Assembly (NCBI GenBank): GCA_035309005.1
Contig: DATGFP010000156.1
Coordinates: 9,521 to 73,520, forward strand
Origin: DATARH01 sp035309005
GTDB taxonomy: Bacteria > Pseudomonadota > Alphaproteobacteria > ATCC43930 > CGMCC-115725
Direction of reading: 5' to 3'
Length of the DNA stretch: 64,000 nt
Both the position numbers and the translations under genes were made by a program. The notes beneath the pieces were generated by a model. It saw only the letters and a program-made list of their open reading frames with translations, ran no database searches and was not told where the DNA came from. Shown here one piece after another: positions 1 to 8,440 of the stretch (its first letter is position 1; each line of letters begins with the position of its first letter).

Positions 1-78
1 GGCGGCAAGCGGCACCAGCGAGGCGATCACGACGGCGATCTGCAGCAGGCGCCGCTCGGTCACCGATGCCAAGGCCAT
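1..78 (-). CDS. N-terminal fragment of an unidentified membrane protein
   Basis: Only the first 26 codons lie in the window. Translation from ATG at 78 ends in a strongly hydrophobic stretch, ERRLLQIAVVIASLVPLAA, which looks like the first membrane segment of an integral membrane protein. It begins 28 nt after the stop of the upstream SDR on the same strand, so it is probably the last visible gene of the otnI-FtsJ-SDR array. The start resembles small DUF4345-type membrane proteins, but that is a guess from a short fragment. Confidence 0.45.
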   Translation of the reverse strand, partial: MALASVTERRLLQIAVVIASLVPLAA

Positions 79-106
79 CGATGTCCGCGCGGGGGCTGCG
101 CTGCGC

Positions 107-889
107 CTATAGCGCGCTCCTGCGGCTCGATCCGCCGCCGTCGATCGTGACGATTGTGCCGGTGGTGTAGGCCGAGCGGTCGGAGGCGAGGAAGGCGGTC
201 ATATGGCCGATCTCCTCGGGCTTGGCGGCGCGGCCGAAGGCAAGCGGCTGCATCAGCTCGGTCCATTTCTCGGGGTCGCCGAATTGGGTCTGGGCGCGCG
301 TCTTCATCAGCGTGACGAGGCGCTCGGTCATTACGGGCCCCGGGTTGATGCCGACGACCCGCAAATTGTCGCGCGGCGCGGCGCCGCCCATCGCGAGGGT
401 GAACGCCATCAGGGAGGCATTGCCCGACGAGCCGGCGATGTACTCGAAATCGGGGTTCTGGCCGGCGGCACCCAGGATGTTGACAATGACGCCGCTGCGC
501 CGCGCCGCCATCAGCGCATAAAAGCGCCGCGTCATGTTGATGTAGCCGAAAACCTTCAGATCCCACGCCTCGCGCCAGCGCGCTTCGTCGATCTGGGCGA
601 TGTTGCCGCCGGGGATGGCGCCGGCGTTGTTGACGAGGATGTCGATGTCCGGGCATTCGGCCGCCAGCTTGTCGACGTTGCGGCTGTCGGCGAGATCGAG
701 CGCGTAGTAGCGCACCGCGACATTGTGCTCGCCGGCGATCTTGGCGCGTACCGCTTCGAGGTCGGCGGCGGTGCGCGACACCAGGACGACGTCGCAGCCT
801 TCCTCGGCCAGCGCCTCGGCGCAGGCCCGCCCGATCCCCTTCGAGGCGCCCGTCACCAGCGCCTTCCGTCCCCGCAAACCCAGATCCAT
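107..889 (-). CDS. SDR-family protein lacking the YxxxK catalytic pair
   Basis: The 260-residue protein has a Rossmann fold with the NAD(P)-binding motif TGASKGIG at residues 13-20 and the structural NNAG at 87-90, and it ends with the usual TGTIVTIDGG segment. Where classical SDRs have Tyr-x-x-x-Lys, this protein reads GSSGN (153-157), so Tyr aligns with Gly153 and Lys with Asn157. The nearest tyrosine is Tyr150. It probably binds a nucleotide cofactor, but ordinary SDR catalysis is doubtful. The ATG at 889 has a GGGGAGGAC ribosome-binding site 3 nt upstream. It sits between the FtsJ methyltransferase (32 nt upstream) and a membrane protein, in an array headed by otnI. Family membership is certain; the substrate is unknown. 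Confidence 0.85.
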   Translation of the reverse strand: MDLGLRGRKALVTGASKGIGRACAEALAEEGCDVVLVSRTAADLEAVRAKIAGEHNVAVRYYALDLADSRNVDKLAAECPDIDILVNNAGAIPGGNIAQIDEARWREAWDLKVFGYINMTRRFYALMAARRSGVIVNILGAAGQNPDFEYIAGSSGNASLMAFTLAMGGAAPRDNLRVVGINPGPVMTERLVTLMKTRAQTQFGDPEKWTELMQPLAFGRAAKPEEIGHMTAFLASDRSAYTTGTIVTIDGGGSSRRSAL

Positions 890-921
890 CTCGTCCTCCC
901 CGAATGTCCGAGGATGGCAGC

Positions 922-1815
922 TTAATCCAGCTTGATCCAGGTCAGCTCGTGCTTGTTGTGGAAGAGGTGGCGCAGAGTCGAGCCGGGGATCGCGGCGAAG
1001 CGCGCGGCCGTCGCGTGGTCGGTCTCGCCCTGGAACTTCAACGTGCACACGAAATTGCGGCAGGTGCCGGCGGCGAGCCAACGTTCGACCAACGCCAGGA
1101 GCCGCGCAGGGTAGGACACGACGTCGGAGAACAGCCAATCAATCGGGCCGATCGTGGCGGGGTCGAGCGCGAAGGCGCTTTCGGCGCGGTAGTCGATGCC
1201 AGGGAGCCGGGCGATTTCGGGGGCGAGCGGCGCCTTGTCGACGCTGATGACATGCGCGCCCAACTGCGCCAAGGCCCAGCTCCAGCCGCCCGGGCTGCTG
1301 CCGAGGTCAAGGCAGATGTCGGCCGGCTGGGGCCTCTGGCCGGCGAGCGTCAGGGCCTCCCATAGCTTCAGGTAGGCGCGGCTCGGCGGGCCGGTGCGGT
1401 CCTCGACAAAATGTACTTCGCCGTTGGGGAACGCGCTCGTGCAACGGGGCGCGGCGAGCATTGTTTCGGCGTCGAGCAGCGTCCACGACCCGAGGGGCGC
1501 GCTCCGCGGCGCGTCGCCGAAATTGAGCGGCTTGGCCGAGACCACCGGCAATTTTTCCTGGATCAGTGTCGCGCGGCGGTGATGGTGCGGGCCGTAGACC
1601 GCCCAGTTGCGCTGGACCGCACGCAACTGGCGCGCCGCGTCGGCGATCGAGGCGATCTTGATTTCTTGCGGGTCGCGCCAGATGTTCTGCGCCCACGCCA
1701 CGGAGCGCGGCGGCCCCGCCGCGACCAGCAGCCGCTCGTGGACCAGCTCGACGGCGCCGAGTTCGCGCTCCAATTCGCCGACGAAACCCTGCGGCGCGAG
1801 ATAGGCGGTGCGCGT
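922..1815 (-). CDS. FtsJ/RlmM-like SAM-dependent RNA 2'-O-methyltransferase, probable ACG start
   Basis: Counting from the proposed start, the protein is 297 residues. It has an N-terminal THUMP-like half and a C-terminal FtsJ (RrmJ) methyltransferase domain with the SAM motif DLGSSPGGW at about 170-178. The full K-D-K-E catalytic tetrad of 2'-O-methyltransferases is recognisable: Lys150, Asp231, Lys260, Glu290. The first conventional in-frame start is TTG at 1773, but it has no ribosome-binding site and would discard the family-like N-terminus TAYLAPQGFVGELEREL. The only codon that fits is ACG at 1813-1815, preceded by GAGGAG and a 6-nt spacer. No ATG, GTG or TTG lies in frame between 1773 and the stop at 1849-1851. 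It is the second gene of the otnI-headed array, 33 nt after otnI. The likely role is ribosomal RNA modification. Confidence 0.85.
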   Translation of the reverse strand, partial: TRTAYLAPQGFVGELERELGAVELVHERLLVAAGPPRSVAWAQNIWRDPQEIKIASIADAARQLRAVQRNWAVYGPHHHRRATLIQEKLPVVSAKPLNFGDAPRSAPLGSWTLLDAETMLAAPRCTSAFPNGEVHFVEDRTGPPSRAYLKLWEALTLAGQRPQPADICLDLGSSPGGWSWALAQLGAHVISVDKAPLAPEIARLPGIDYRAESAFALDPATIGPIDWLFSDVVSYPARLLALVERWLAAGTCRNFVCTLKFQGETDHATAARFAAIPGSTLRHLFHNKHELTWIKLD

Positions 1816-1848
1816 GTTGTTCTCCTCGGCTTGTTCTCCCCGGCCGCC

Positions 1849-2631
1849 TCATCCGATGCCGTAGCGCTTGGCCCAGCCGAGACCCGACACGGTGTCGCCC
1901 TTGGGGCGGTATTCGCAGCCGATCCAGCCCTGGTAGCCGATCTCGTCGAAGAGATCGAACAGATAGGGGTAGTTTATCTCGCCGACATCCGGCTCGTGGC
2001 GGCCGGGGTTGCCGGCGATCTGGACGTGCGGGTAGTGGCCGGCGAGCGCGCGGATTTTGGTCGCGAGGTCGCCCTCCATGATCTGCACGTGATAGAGGTC
2101 GAGCTGGAGCTTGAGGCTGGGCTTGCCGACCGCCGCGATGATGCGCATCGCCTGGCCGGTGTAGTTGAGGAAATAGCCCGGGATGTCGCGGGTGTTGATC
2201 GGCTCGATGATCGCGGTGAGGCCAGCGGCCGCGGCGCGGTCGGCGGCCCAGCGCAGATTGTCGATGTAGACGCGCTCGCCCGCTGCCTTGTCGCGCCCCT
2301 CCGGCCACCGCCCGGCCATCGTGTGCAGTAGCGGGCATTTCGCCGCCTTTGCGTAGAGGATCGCCTTCTCGACCCCGTCGCGGAATTCCTGCTCGCGGCC
2401 GGGCAATGCCGCGAGGCCGCGCTCGCCGCCATTCCAGTCGCCCGGCACGGTGTTAAAGAGGGCGAGGCTGAGGCGGTTGCGTTCGAGCCGCTCGGCGATG
2501 ATTTCGGGCGGGTGGTCGTAGGGAAAGAGGAACTCGACCCCCTTGAACCCGGCTCGCGCCGCCGCGTCGAACCGCTCGAGAAAGCCCAGATCCTGGAACA
2601 TCATGCTGAGATTGGCGGCGAAGCGAGGCAT
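1849..2631 (-). CDS. otnI: 2-oxo-tetronate isomerase / hydroxypyruvate isomerase family
   Basis: This 260-residue TIM-barrel protein belongs to the xylose-isomerase-like Hyi/OtnI family, starting PRFAANLSMMF and carrying the metal-site segments EPINTRD (Glu143), LQLDLYH (Asp178, His181) and GCEYRP (Glu240). OtnI enzymes interconvert 2-oxo- and 3-oxo-tetronates. The product is the substrate of the kinase OtnK, whose gene starts 95 bp away on the opposite strand, followed by otnC. That divergent pairing supports OtnI over a plain hydroxypyruvate isomerase. The two functions cannot be separated by sequence alone. It heads a minus-strand array with the FtsJ methyltransferase and SDR. Confidence 0.88.
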   Translation of the reverse strand: MPRFAANLSMMFQDLGFLERFDAAARAGFKGVEFLFPYDHPPEIIAERLERNRLSLALFNTVPGDWNGGERGLAALPGREQEFRDGVEKAILYAKAAKCPLLHTMAGRWPEGRDKAAGERVYIDNLRWAADRAAAAGLTAIIEPINTRDIPGYFLNYTGQAMRIIAAVGKPSLKLQLDLYHVQIMEGDLATKIRALAGHYPHVQIAGNPGRHEPDVGEINYPYLFDLFDEIGYQGWIGCEYRPKGDTVSGLGWAKRYGIG

Positions 2632-2726
2632 CGGCGATGCTCCTCTGTTTACCCGTGGCGCGGCGGACGACTACTCTTCCCTCCCCGGTCCGCTGAACGC
2701 AAGACCGGGTAGCGTCGGAGGCTCGG

Positions 2727-4034
2727 ATGAGCGTGCTGCTGGGGGCGATCGCCGACGATTTCACCGGCGCGACCGACCTTTGCAACACGCTGGTGCGGCG
2801 CGGCATGCGCAGCGTGCAGCTGATCGACGTGCCGGCGGCCGATGCGCCGGCGCCCGATGCCGAGGCGGTCGTCATCGCGCTGAAGAGCCGCACGATTCCC
2901 GCCGCCGCCGCCGTGGCGATGAGTCTCGCCGCGTTGGGGTGGCTGCGGCGGGCCGGGGCGCGGCAGATCCTCTTCAAATACTGCTCGACCTTCGATTCGA
3001 CCGATGCCGGCAATATCGGCCCGGTGGCCGACGCGCTGCTTGACGCGCTCGGCGCCGACCCCGTGTCGCGGCACGGGGCGGGCTTCACGATCTTCTGCCC
3101 GGCCTTCCCGGAAAACGGCCGGACGATCTTCAAGGGCTACCTCTTTGTCGGCGATGTGCTGTTGTCGGAATCGGGGATGCGCGACCATCCGCTGACCCCG
3201 ATGCGCGACCCCTCGCTGGTGCGCGTGCTGCAACGCCAGACCAAGGGCCGGGTCGGCCTTGTGCCGCATGCGACGGTGGCCGAGGGCCCGGCTTCGGTGC
3301 ATGCCGCCTTCGCGGCATTGCGGCAGGAGGGCTTCCGGCACGCAATCGTCGACGCGATCGCCGACCGCGACCTCGAGACCATCGGTGATGCCGCAGCCGA
3401 CCTCGCCCTCATTACCGGCGGCTCGGGCGTCGCGCTCGGGCTGCCGGCGAATTTCCGCCGTCTCGGGCTGCTTGGCGAAGGCTCCGGCGCGGATGCGTTG
3501 CCGAAGATCGGCGGCGCCGCGGCGGTGCTGTCGGGTTCGTGCTCGGAGGCGACCCGCGCGCAAGTCGCCCGCATGGCCGAGCGCGCACCGGTCTTCACCC
3601 TCGACCCGCTCGCCGCCGCCGCGGGCCGCGACATTGCCGCGGAAGCGCTCGCCTGGGCGGAGCAGCGGCTCGGCAGCGCGCCGCTGCTGATCTCGGCCAC
3701 CGCCGCGCCCGATATCGTCGCGCAGATTCAAGAACAGCTCGGCCGCGAGCGGGCCGGGGCGCTGGTCGAGGGGATTTTCGCGACGTTGGCGAAGGGGCTC
3801 GTCGAGCGCGGCGTGCGGCGCCTCGTTGTTGCCGGCGGCGAGACCGCCGGCGCGGTCGTGCAGGCGCTCGGCGTCAAGGGGCTGCGCATCGGCCGCCAGA
3901 TCGACCCCGGAGTGCCGTGGACGATGACACTGAACAACAATCCGCCGCTCGCCCTCGCCCTCAAATCCGGCAATTTCGGCGCCCCCGATTTCTTTCTGCG
4001 CGCCTTCACGGTGCTTTCAGGAGATGCCCGGTGA
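2727..4034 (+). CDS. otnK: 3-oxo-tetronate kinase (four-carbon acid sugar kinase)
   Basis: This 435-residue protein is a DUF1537-type acid-sugar kinase. The N-terminal substrate domain starts with the hallmark ADDFTGATD (residues 9-17), and the C-terminal nucleotide-binding domain carries VVAGGETAGAVVQALGV. OtnK phosphorylates 3-oxo-tetronates at C4, and the product is decarboxylated by OtnC to dihydroxyacetone phosphate. The ATG at 2727 follows GGAGG with a 5-nt spacer. The 95-bp gap to divergent otnI must hold promoters for both arms; I saw no palindromic operator in it. A palindromic repeat separates it from otnC. Confidence 0.92.
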   Translation: MSVLLGAIADDFTGATDLCNTLVRRGMRSVQLIDVPAADAPAPDAEAVVIALKSRTIPAAAAVAMSLAALGWLRRAGARQILFKYCSTFDSTDAGNIGPVADALLDALGADPVSRHGAGFTIFCPAFPENGRTIFKGYLFVGDVLLSESGMRDHPLTPMRDPSLVRVLQRQTKGRVGLVPHATVAEGPASVHAAFAALRQEGFRHAIVDAIADRDLETIGDAAADLALITGGSGVALGLPANFRRLGLLGEGSGADALPKIGGAAAVLSGSCSEATRAQVARMAERAPVFTLDPLAAAAGRDIAAEALAWAEQRLGSAPLLISATAAPDIVAQIQEQLGRERAGALVEGIFATLAKGLVERGVRRLVVAGGETAGAVVQALGVKGLRIGRQIDPGVPWTMTLNNNPPLALALKSGNFGAPDFFLRAFTVLSGDAR

Positions 4035-4061
4035 CGCGATTCCCTTGTCATCGCAAGTCCC

Positions 4062-4083
4062 CTGTCATTGCTCGCAATGACAG
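4062..4083. repeat. Short palindromic repeat, family A (core only)
   Basis: A perfect palindrome with 10-nt arms (CTGTCATTGC and GCAATGACAG) around a 2-nt centre lies in the otnK-otnC gap. It holds the TCGCAATGAC core shared with the longer family A elements near 31.6, 42.5, 51.5 and 58.9 kb. In mRNA it would form a stable hairpin between the two otn cistrons. Confidence 0.7.
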
Positions 4084-4109
4084 ACGTTTGGTAACGCGGG
4101 AGCCGGACC

Positions 4110-4730
4110 ATGAATGAAGCCAAGGCCCGAGAGGCGATCTGCGAGTTGGGCGCCTCGATCTTCAACCGCGGCCTGACCGCCGGCTCCTCGGGCAACATCA
4201 GCCTGCGGGTCGAGGGCGGCTGGCTGATGACGCCGACCAACGCCTCGTTGGGCCGGCTCGACCCGGCGCGGCTCTCGAAGCTCGACGATGGCGGCCGCCT
4301 CGTCGGCGGCGACGCGCCGACCAAGGAGAGCTTCCTGCACCGGGTGATGTACGAGGAGCGCGGCGATACGGGCGCCGTCGTGCACCTCCATTCGACCCAT
4401 TCGGTCGCGGTGTCGTGCCTCGCCGAGGTCGACCCGCACGACGTGCTGCCGCCGATCACCGCGTACTATGTGATGCGGGTCGGCCGGCTGCCGCTCGTCC
4501 CCTATTTCAAGCCGGGCGACCTCGCGCTCGCCGAGGCGGTGCGCGGCTTTGCCGGCATGCACCACGCGGTGCTCCTGGCCAATCACGGCCCGGTCGTCGC
4601 CGGCGCCAGCCTCGACGCGGCGGTCAACGCGATCGAGGAACTCGAGGAGACCGCCCGGCTCTATCTGATGCTGCGCGGCGCCAAGACCCGCTTCCTGACC
4701 CCGGCCCAGGTCAAGGAGCTGCTGGCGTAA
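4110..4730 (+). CDS. otnC: 3-oxo-tetronate 4-phosphate decarboxylase (class II aldolase family)
   Basis: A 206-residue class II aldolase/adducin-fold protein with the phosphate-binding GLTAGSSGNIS (21-31), the zinc-site HLHSTHS (His92, His94) and a later ANHGPVVAG segment. With otnK upstream this is the final step of the oxo-tetronate pathway, giving dihydroxyacetone phosphate and CO2. It lies 75 nt after otnK with a palindromic repeat between them. It converges on the deacetylase-like gene, with 17 nt between the two stop codons. No L-threonate or D-erythronate dehydrogenase gene is visible in the window to feed the pathway. Confidence 0.88.
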   Translation: MNEAKAREAICELGASIFNRGLTAGSSGNISLRVEGGWLMTPTNASLGRLDPARLSKLDDGGRLVGGDAPTKESFLHRVMYEERGDTGAVVHLHSTHSVAVSCLAEVDPHDVLPPITAYYVMRVGRLPLVPYFKPGDLALAEAVRGFAGMHHAVLLANHGPVVAGASLDAAVNAIEELEETARLYLMLRGAKTRFLTPAQVKELLA

Positions 4731-4747
4731 GCACCGCCTTCCACCGC

Positions 4748-5620
4748 CTAGCCCGGTTGCGTCGCCAGGTACCAGTCGAGGATTTCGCGCCCCTGCCAAT
4801 GCACCACGCCGGCGTGGCGGGCGATGTGGTCGTAGACCGCTTCGAGGTATTTGATGCGGTGCGGCTGGCCCGAAATGTAGGGGTGGATCGCGATCGCCAT
4901 GATCTTGGCGCGCTCCCTGCCCTCGCGGTAGAGCCGGTCGAACGTATCGACGCAGCGCGTTGTGAAGTAGGCCGATTCGTGGTGCTGCACCAGCATCATC
5001 GGGATGTCGTTGAGCTCGACCGTGTAGGGCAGCGTGACGAGCGGCCCGTTGGCGGTGTGGATCTCGGTCGGCTCGTCGTCATAGACCCAGTCGCCGATGT
5101 ATTTGATGCCGGCGGCGGCCAGGAGCTCGGGAGTTTCCTCGGTCTGGGTCAGGCCGGGGCCGAGCCAGCCGACCGGTTTTTCTCCGGTAAAGCGCTCGAT
5201 GACGCCGACTGAGCGCTCGATCATCGCCTTCTGGTCGGGCTCCTGATGGATCGGCCCCTGCTGGTAGGCATGACCCATGAACTCCCAGCCGGCTTCGCGC
5301 GCTTCCCGCGCCACCCGCTCGTAATCCTCGCACACCCGGGCGTTGATCGACAGCGTGGGGGCGATGCCGAGGCGGCGGAACAGCTCGAAAAACCGCCACA
5401 CCCCGACCCGCATCCCGTATTCGTGCCACGACCAGTTGGGCACATCGGGCAGCAGCACCTGCCCGGTCGGCGCCGGCAGCACCTGGCGCGCCATCGGCCG
5501 CGCGATGTCCCAGAATTCGAGGTTGACGATCGTCCAGACGACGAGCCGGGCGCCATCCGGCAGCCGCAATGGCGGCCGGTCGACGATGGCGGAAAATGGC
5601 GTGCGTTCGCGCGGGATCAT
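4748..5620 (-). CDS. Polysaccharide-deacetylase-family (NodB-like) hydrolase
   Basis: The 290-residue protein has a NodB-homology beta/alpha barrel. It begins with an RPPLRLPDGARLVVWTIVNL segment and has LSINARVCEDY, GHAYQQGPIHQE and AIHPYISGQPHRIKYL later. This form, related to PuuE/allantoinase-like and cytosolic deacetylases, has no signal peptide, so it probably acts in the cytoplasm on a small amide rather than on cell wall. The ATG at 5620 is preceded by AGGAGAG and a 4-nt spacer. The gene points toward otnC. The substrate is not predictable from sequence. Confidence 0.8.
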   Translation of the reverse strand: MIPRERTPFSAIVDRPPLRLPDGARLVVWTIVNLEFWDIARPMARQVLPAPTGQVLLPDVPNWSWHEYGMRVGVWRFFELFRRLGIAPTLSINARVCEDYERVAREAREAGWEFMGHAYQQGPIHQEPDQKAMIERSVGVIERFTGEKPVGWLGPGLTQTEETPELLAAAGIKYIGDWVYDDEPTEIHTANGPLVTLPYTVELNDIPMMLVQHHESAYFTTRCVDTFDRLYREGRERAKIMAIAIHPYISGQPHRIKYLEAVYDHIARHAGVVHWQGREILDWYLATQPG

Positions 5621-5818
5621 CTTTCTCTCCTCGCGTTGACTTCGAACGATGCTGACGCGCCGAGGCTGATCGCGCAATCCCGGCGCGGTTCGGCCGCAGC
5701 GCCGGCGCCGTTGCAATGCTGCAATGCGGCGCCATATCGGCAGCATCGGTTGACGCGGCGCGGATGGGCGTCGCAACGTGCGGAAAAACCAGCGGGGGTG
5801 CCGCGACACGCGGATGGC

Positions 5819-6379
5819 ATGTGGGTGCGCAACAACAAAGGCAATGTTTTCGTCGGCAATTTGCCGCCGGATTTTCCCGATGAGCGCCTGGCCGAGACGT
5901 TCGACCCGTTCGGCATCGTCTTGAGCGCCGCCGTCGCGCGCGACCCGTCGACCGGCGCCCGCCTGCGCTACGGCTTTGTCGACATCGCGACCGAGCGCGC
6001 CGCCACCCAGGCGATCAGCGCGCTCGACGGCAGCGAGATCGACGGCTGCAAGCTCAACGTCAAGCCGCGCGAGCGTCCGGTAAAAAAGCCGGGAGCGCCG
6101 CAGCGCCGGCTGCCGCCGCGCGCTGCCGCGCCGCGCCCGGCCCGCGCTCCGTGGAGCCACGACGATGCCGCATCGCCGGCGTTCCACGCCGCCGCGCCGC
6201 CAGCCAGCGATGGCGCGTCGCCGCGGCCAAGCAAAATGTCGCAGAGCCAGGTGGCGCGCGAGGGTGCGCCCGAGATCGAGCCGCCGCCGCGCCGCGATTT
6301 CGAGATCGTCCGGCGCCCGGTCCGCCGCACGACGCCGAGCTTCCAGGTCGAGCGCCGCTCGCTGCCGCGCCGCGTCTAG
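5819..6379 (+). CDS. RRM-domain RNA-binding protein with disordered basic tail
   Basis: The 186-residue protein has one RNA recognition motif at about residues 9-84, with RNP2 (VFVGNL, 10-15) and RNP1 (RYGFVDI, 50-56). A roughly 100-residue tail rich in Arg, Pro and Ala, with no predicted fold, follows. Bacterial RRM proteins are usually about 80-110 residues, so the tail is long for the group. The start is the ATG at 5819; no strong ribosome-binding site is visible and upstream in-frame codons give non-family sequence. It stands alone, with its stop 6 nt from the stop of the convergent aldolase/dehydrogenase gene. The role is likely post-transcriptional; the targets are unknown. Confidence 0.8.
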   Translation: MWVRNNKGNVFVGNLPPDFPDERLAETFDPFGIVLSAAVARDPSTGARLRYGFVDIATERAATQAISALDGSEIDGCKLNVKPRERPVKKPGAPQRRLPPRAAAPRPARAPWSHDDAASPAFHAAAPPASDGASPRPSKMSQSQVAREGAPEIEPPPRRDFEIVRRPVRRTTPSFQVERRSLPRRV

Positions 6380-6385
6380 CGGCGC

Positions 6386-8440
6386 TTAGCGCGGCGCCGC
6401 GGCGATGTTGCCGCCGTCGACCGGCTCGAACGTCCCGGTCGTGTTGCGGGCGAGCGCCAGCGCGAGAAATGCCTGCGCGACATCCTCCGCCGTCACCTCG
6501 CGGCGCAGCAGGTTGCGCGACATGTATTCGGCTTCCCCGATGCCATAGGCGGCGGCGCGCGTCTTGATGAATTCGGGCGTCAGCAAGCCGCCGCGGATAC
6601 CGTCGGCGTTGACCGCGTTGGCGCGAATGCCGTGGGCGCCGTATTCGAGCGCGTATTGCCGCATCAGAAAGAGCGTCGCCGCCTTGGGGAGGCCGTAAGG
6701 CCCGGCATCGGGCCCGGGGCTGACCGCCTGGCGCGAGACGTTGAATAGCAGAACCCCGCCGGTCCGTTGCGCCAGCATGATGCGCACCGCGTTTTGCGCG
6801 ACCGCTTGATGCGCGAAGAAATTGACTTCAAAGCTGTCGCGCAGCGCCCGCTCGTCGACTTCGCCGATGGCGCCCAGCCACGCGGCGCCGGCGTTCGAGA
6901 CGACGATATCGACCCCGCCAAACCGTTCGACGACCGCGTCAAAGGCGGCGCGCAGCGCTGCGCGGTCGGTAAGGTCGGCGGCGAGGCCGAGCCCGCCGAG
7001 CTTTGCCGCAATCGCCGCGACCGCGGTTTCGGCACGGTCGACGAGCGCGATTTCGGCGCCGGCGCCGCGCAAGGCGCGCGCGGTTGCCAGCCCGATCGTG
7101 CCGGCGCCGCCGGTAATTAGCGCGACCTGCCCGAGGAGCGGCTTTTCGACCGCGTTGCCGAGCTTGGCCTGTTCGAGCGACCAGTATTCCATCTCGAAGA
7201 GTTCGGCTTCGCTGAGCGACTGGAAGGTGCCGACCGCTTCGGCGTCGCTGACGGTCGCGACCCAGCTTTCGGCGAGGTCGGCGGCGATCGCGGCGTCCCG
7301 CGCGCTGCGCCCGAGGCCGAAAAGGCCGAGCCCCGGCGCCAGGATGACCCGCGGCATCGGGTCGAGTTCGCGCCGCTTCACTGTTGCGGCGGCGTTGTGG
7401 CGGGCAAAGTAGGCGTGGTAGTCGGCGACGAAGCGCCCGACCGCCTGGCGCACCGCGGCGGCGAATTCGGCGAGGCCGCCTCGCGCTGGGGCGGGCACGA
7501 TCAGCGGGTAGTTTTTGGTACGGATCGTGTGGTCGGGGGTGGCGACACCGGCCAGCCCGTAGCGCTCGAGGTCGGCCCCGTCGACAAAGGCGCGCACCTG
7601 GGGCCCGCCGCGGAAATCGAGGACGAAGCGCTTGTAAAGGCCGGGCGTCGCCGGGTCGGGGATGGCGCAGGCGCCGCGCAGGATCGGCGCGACCTCGGCG
7701 ACCGCTTCCGGGGCGGCCGGCAATGGCGCCGCGGCGAACGGGGCGCGGCGGCCGCGCGTCAGGCGTGCTTCGGCGAGGCTGACCAGCGCGATCATCCGCT
7801 CGTAAGCTTCGCGCGCATCTTCGCCAAAGCTGAAGATGCCGTGCTTCACCAGCACGAGGCCCTCGACGCCAGGGTCAGCCTCGAACGTTTCGGCCGCCGC
7901 CTTGGCGAGCAGAAAGCCCGGCATGATGTATGGCACGACCCCAACCCGGGGACCGTAGAGATCGGCCAGGCGTTCGGCCGCGTCGGGCTGGTCGGCTAGG
8001 CTCAAGACCGCGGTCGCGTGCGTGTGGTCGACGAATTTGTGCGGCAGGAAGGCGTGCAGCAGCGTCTCGACCGACGGGTTGGGCGCGCCCGGATCCAAAA
8101 GATTGGCGCGCTGGATGCGCACCATGTCTTCGTCCGACAGCGCGGCGCGCTGGCGCAGTTTGCGCAGCGGCGCGAGGCGGACCGCGGGCAGGCCGGGCGG
8201 CTCGATATCCGCCATGTCCCAGCCGCTGCCCTTGACGCACAGCACCTCGGCCGGTTCGCCCAGGAGATCGGGCAGCGTGCACTTGACCGAGGTGTTGCCG
8301 CCGCCGTGCAGCACCAGACGCGGGTCGCCGCCGAGGAGCCGCGAGGTATAGACCCGCAGCGCGACCTCGCGCGCGACCCCCGCCGCGCCGTAGCGCGCGA
8401 CCATCGCCGCGGCGTCGCTGTCCGACCACAGGCTCTTCAT
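6386..8440 (-). CDS. Bifunctional class II aldolase / short-chain dehydrogenase
   Basis: A 684-residue two-domain enzyme. Residues about 1-400 are a class II aldolase domain (LHGGGNTSVK at 44-53, zinc-type HTH at 139-141). Residues about 435-684 are an SDR domain with TGGAGTIG (443-450), SNAG (515-518) and a complete catalytic pair Tyr582-x-x-x-Lys586. The architecture matches proteins called bifunctional rhamnulose-1-phosphate aldolase/lactaldehyde dehydrogenase, where the aldolase product is oxidised by the fused SDR. The actual substrate may be another deoxy-sugar or acid sugar phosphate. The gene stands alone, so context does not settle the substrate. A 207-bp gap upstream holds an AT-rich patch near 8570 but no clear operator. 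Confidence 0.9.
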   Translation of the reverse strand: MKSLWSDSDAAAMVARYGAAGVAREVALRVYTSRLLGGDPRLVLHGGGNTSVKCTLPDLLGEPAEVLCVKGSGWDMADIEPPGLPAVRLAPLRKLRQRAALSDEDMVRIQRANLLDPGAPNPSVETLLHAFLPHKFVDHTHATAVLSLADQPDAAERLADLYGPRVGVVPYIMPGFLLAKAAAETFEADPGVEGLVLVKHGIFSFGEDAREAYERMIALVSLAEARLTRGRRAPFAAAPLPAAPEAVAEVAPILRGACAIPDPATPGLYKRFVLDFRGGPQVRAFVDGADLERYGLAGVATPDHTIRTKNYPLIVPAPARGGLAEFAAAVRQAVGRFVADYHAYFARHNAAATVKRRELDPMPRVILAPGLGLFGLGRSARDAAIAADLAESWVATVSDAEAVGTFQSLSEAELFEMEYWSLEQAKLGNAVEKPLLGQVALITGGAGTIGLATARALRGAGAEIALVDRAETAVAAIAAKLGGLGLAADLTDRAALRAAFDAVVERFGGVDIVVSNAGAAWLGAIGEVDERALRDSFEVNFFAHQAVAQNAVRIMLAQRTGGVLLFNVSRQAVSPGPDAGPYGLPKAATLFLMRQYALEYGAHGIRANAVNADGIRGGLLTPEFIKTRAAAYGIGEAEYMSRNLLRREVTAEDVAQAFLALALARNTTGTFEPVDGGNIAAAPR

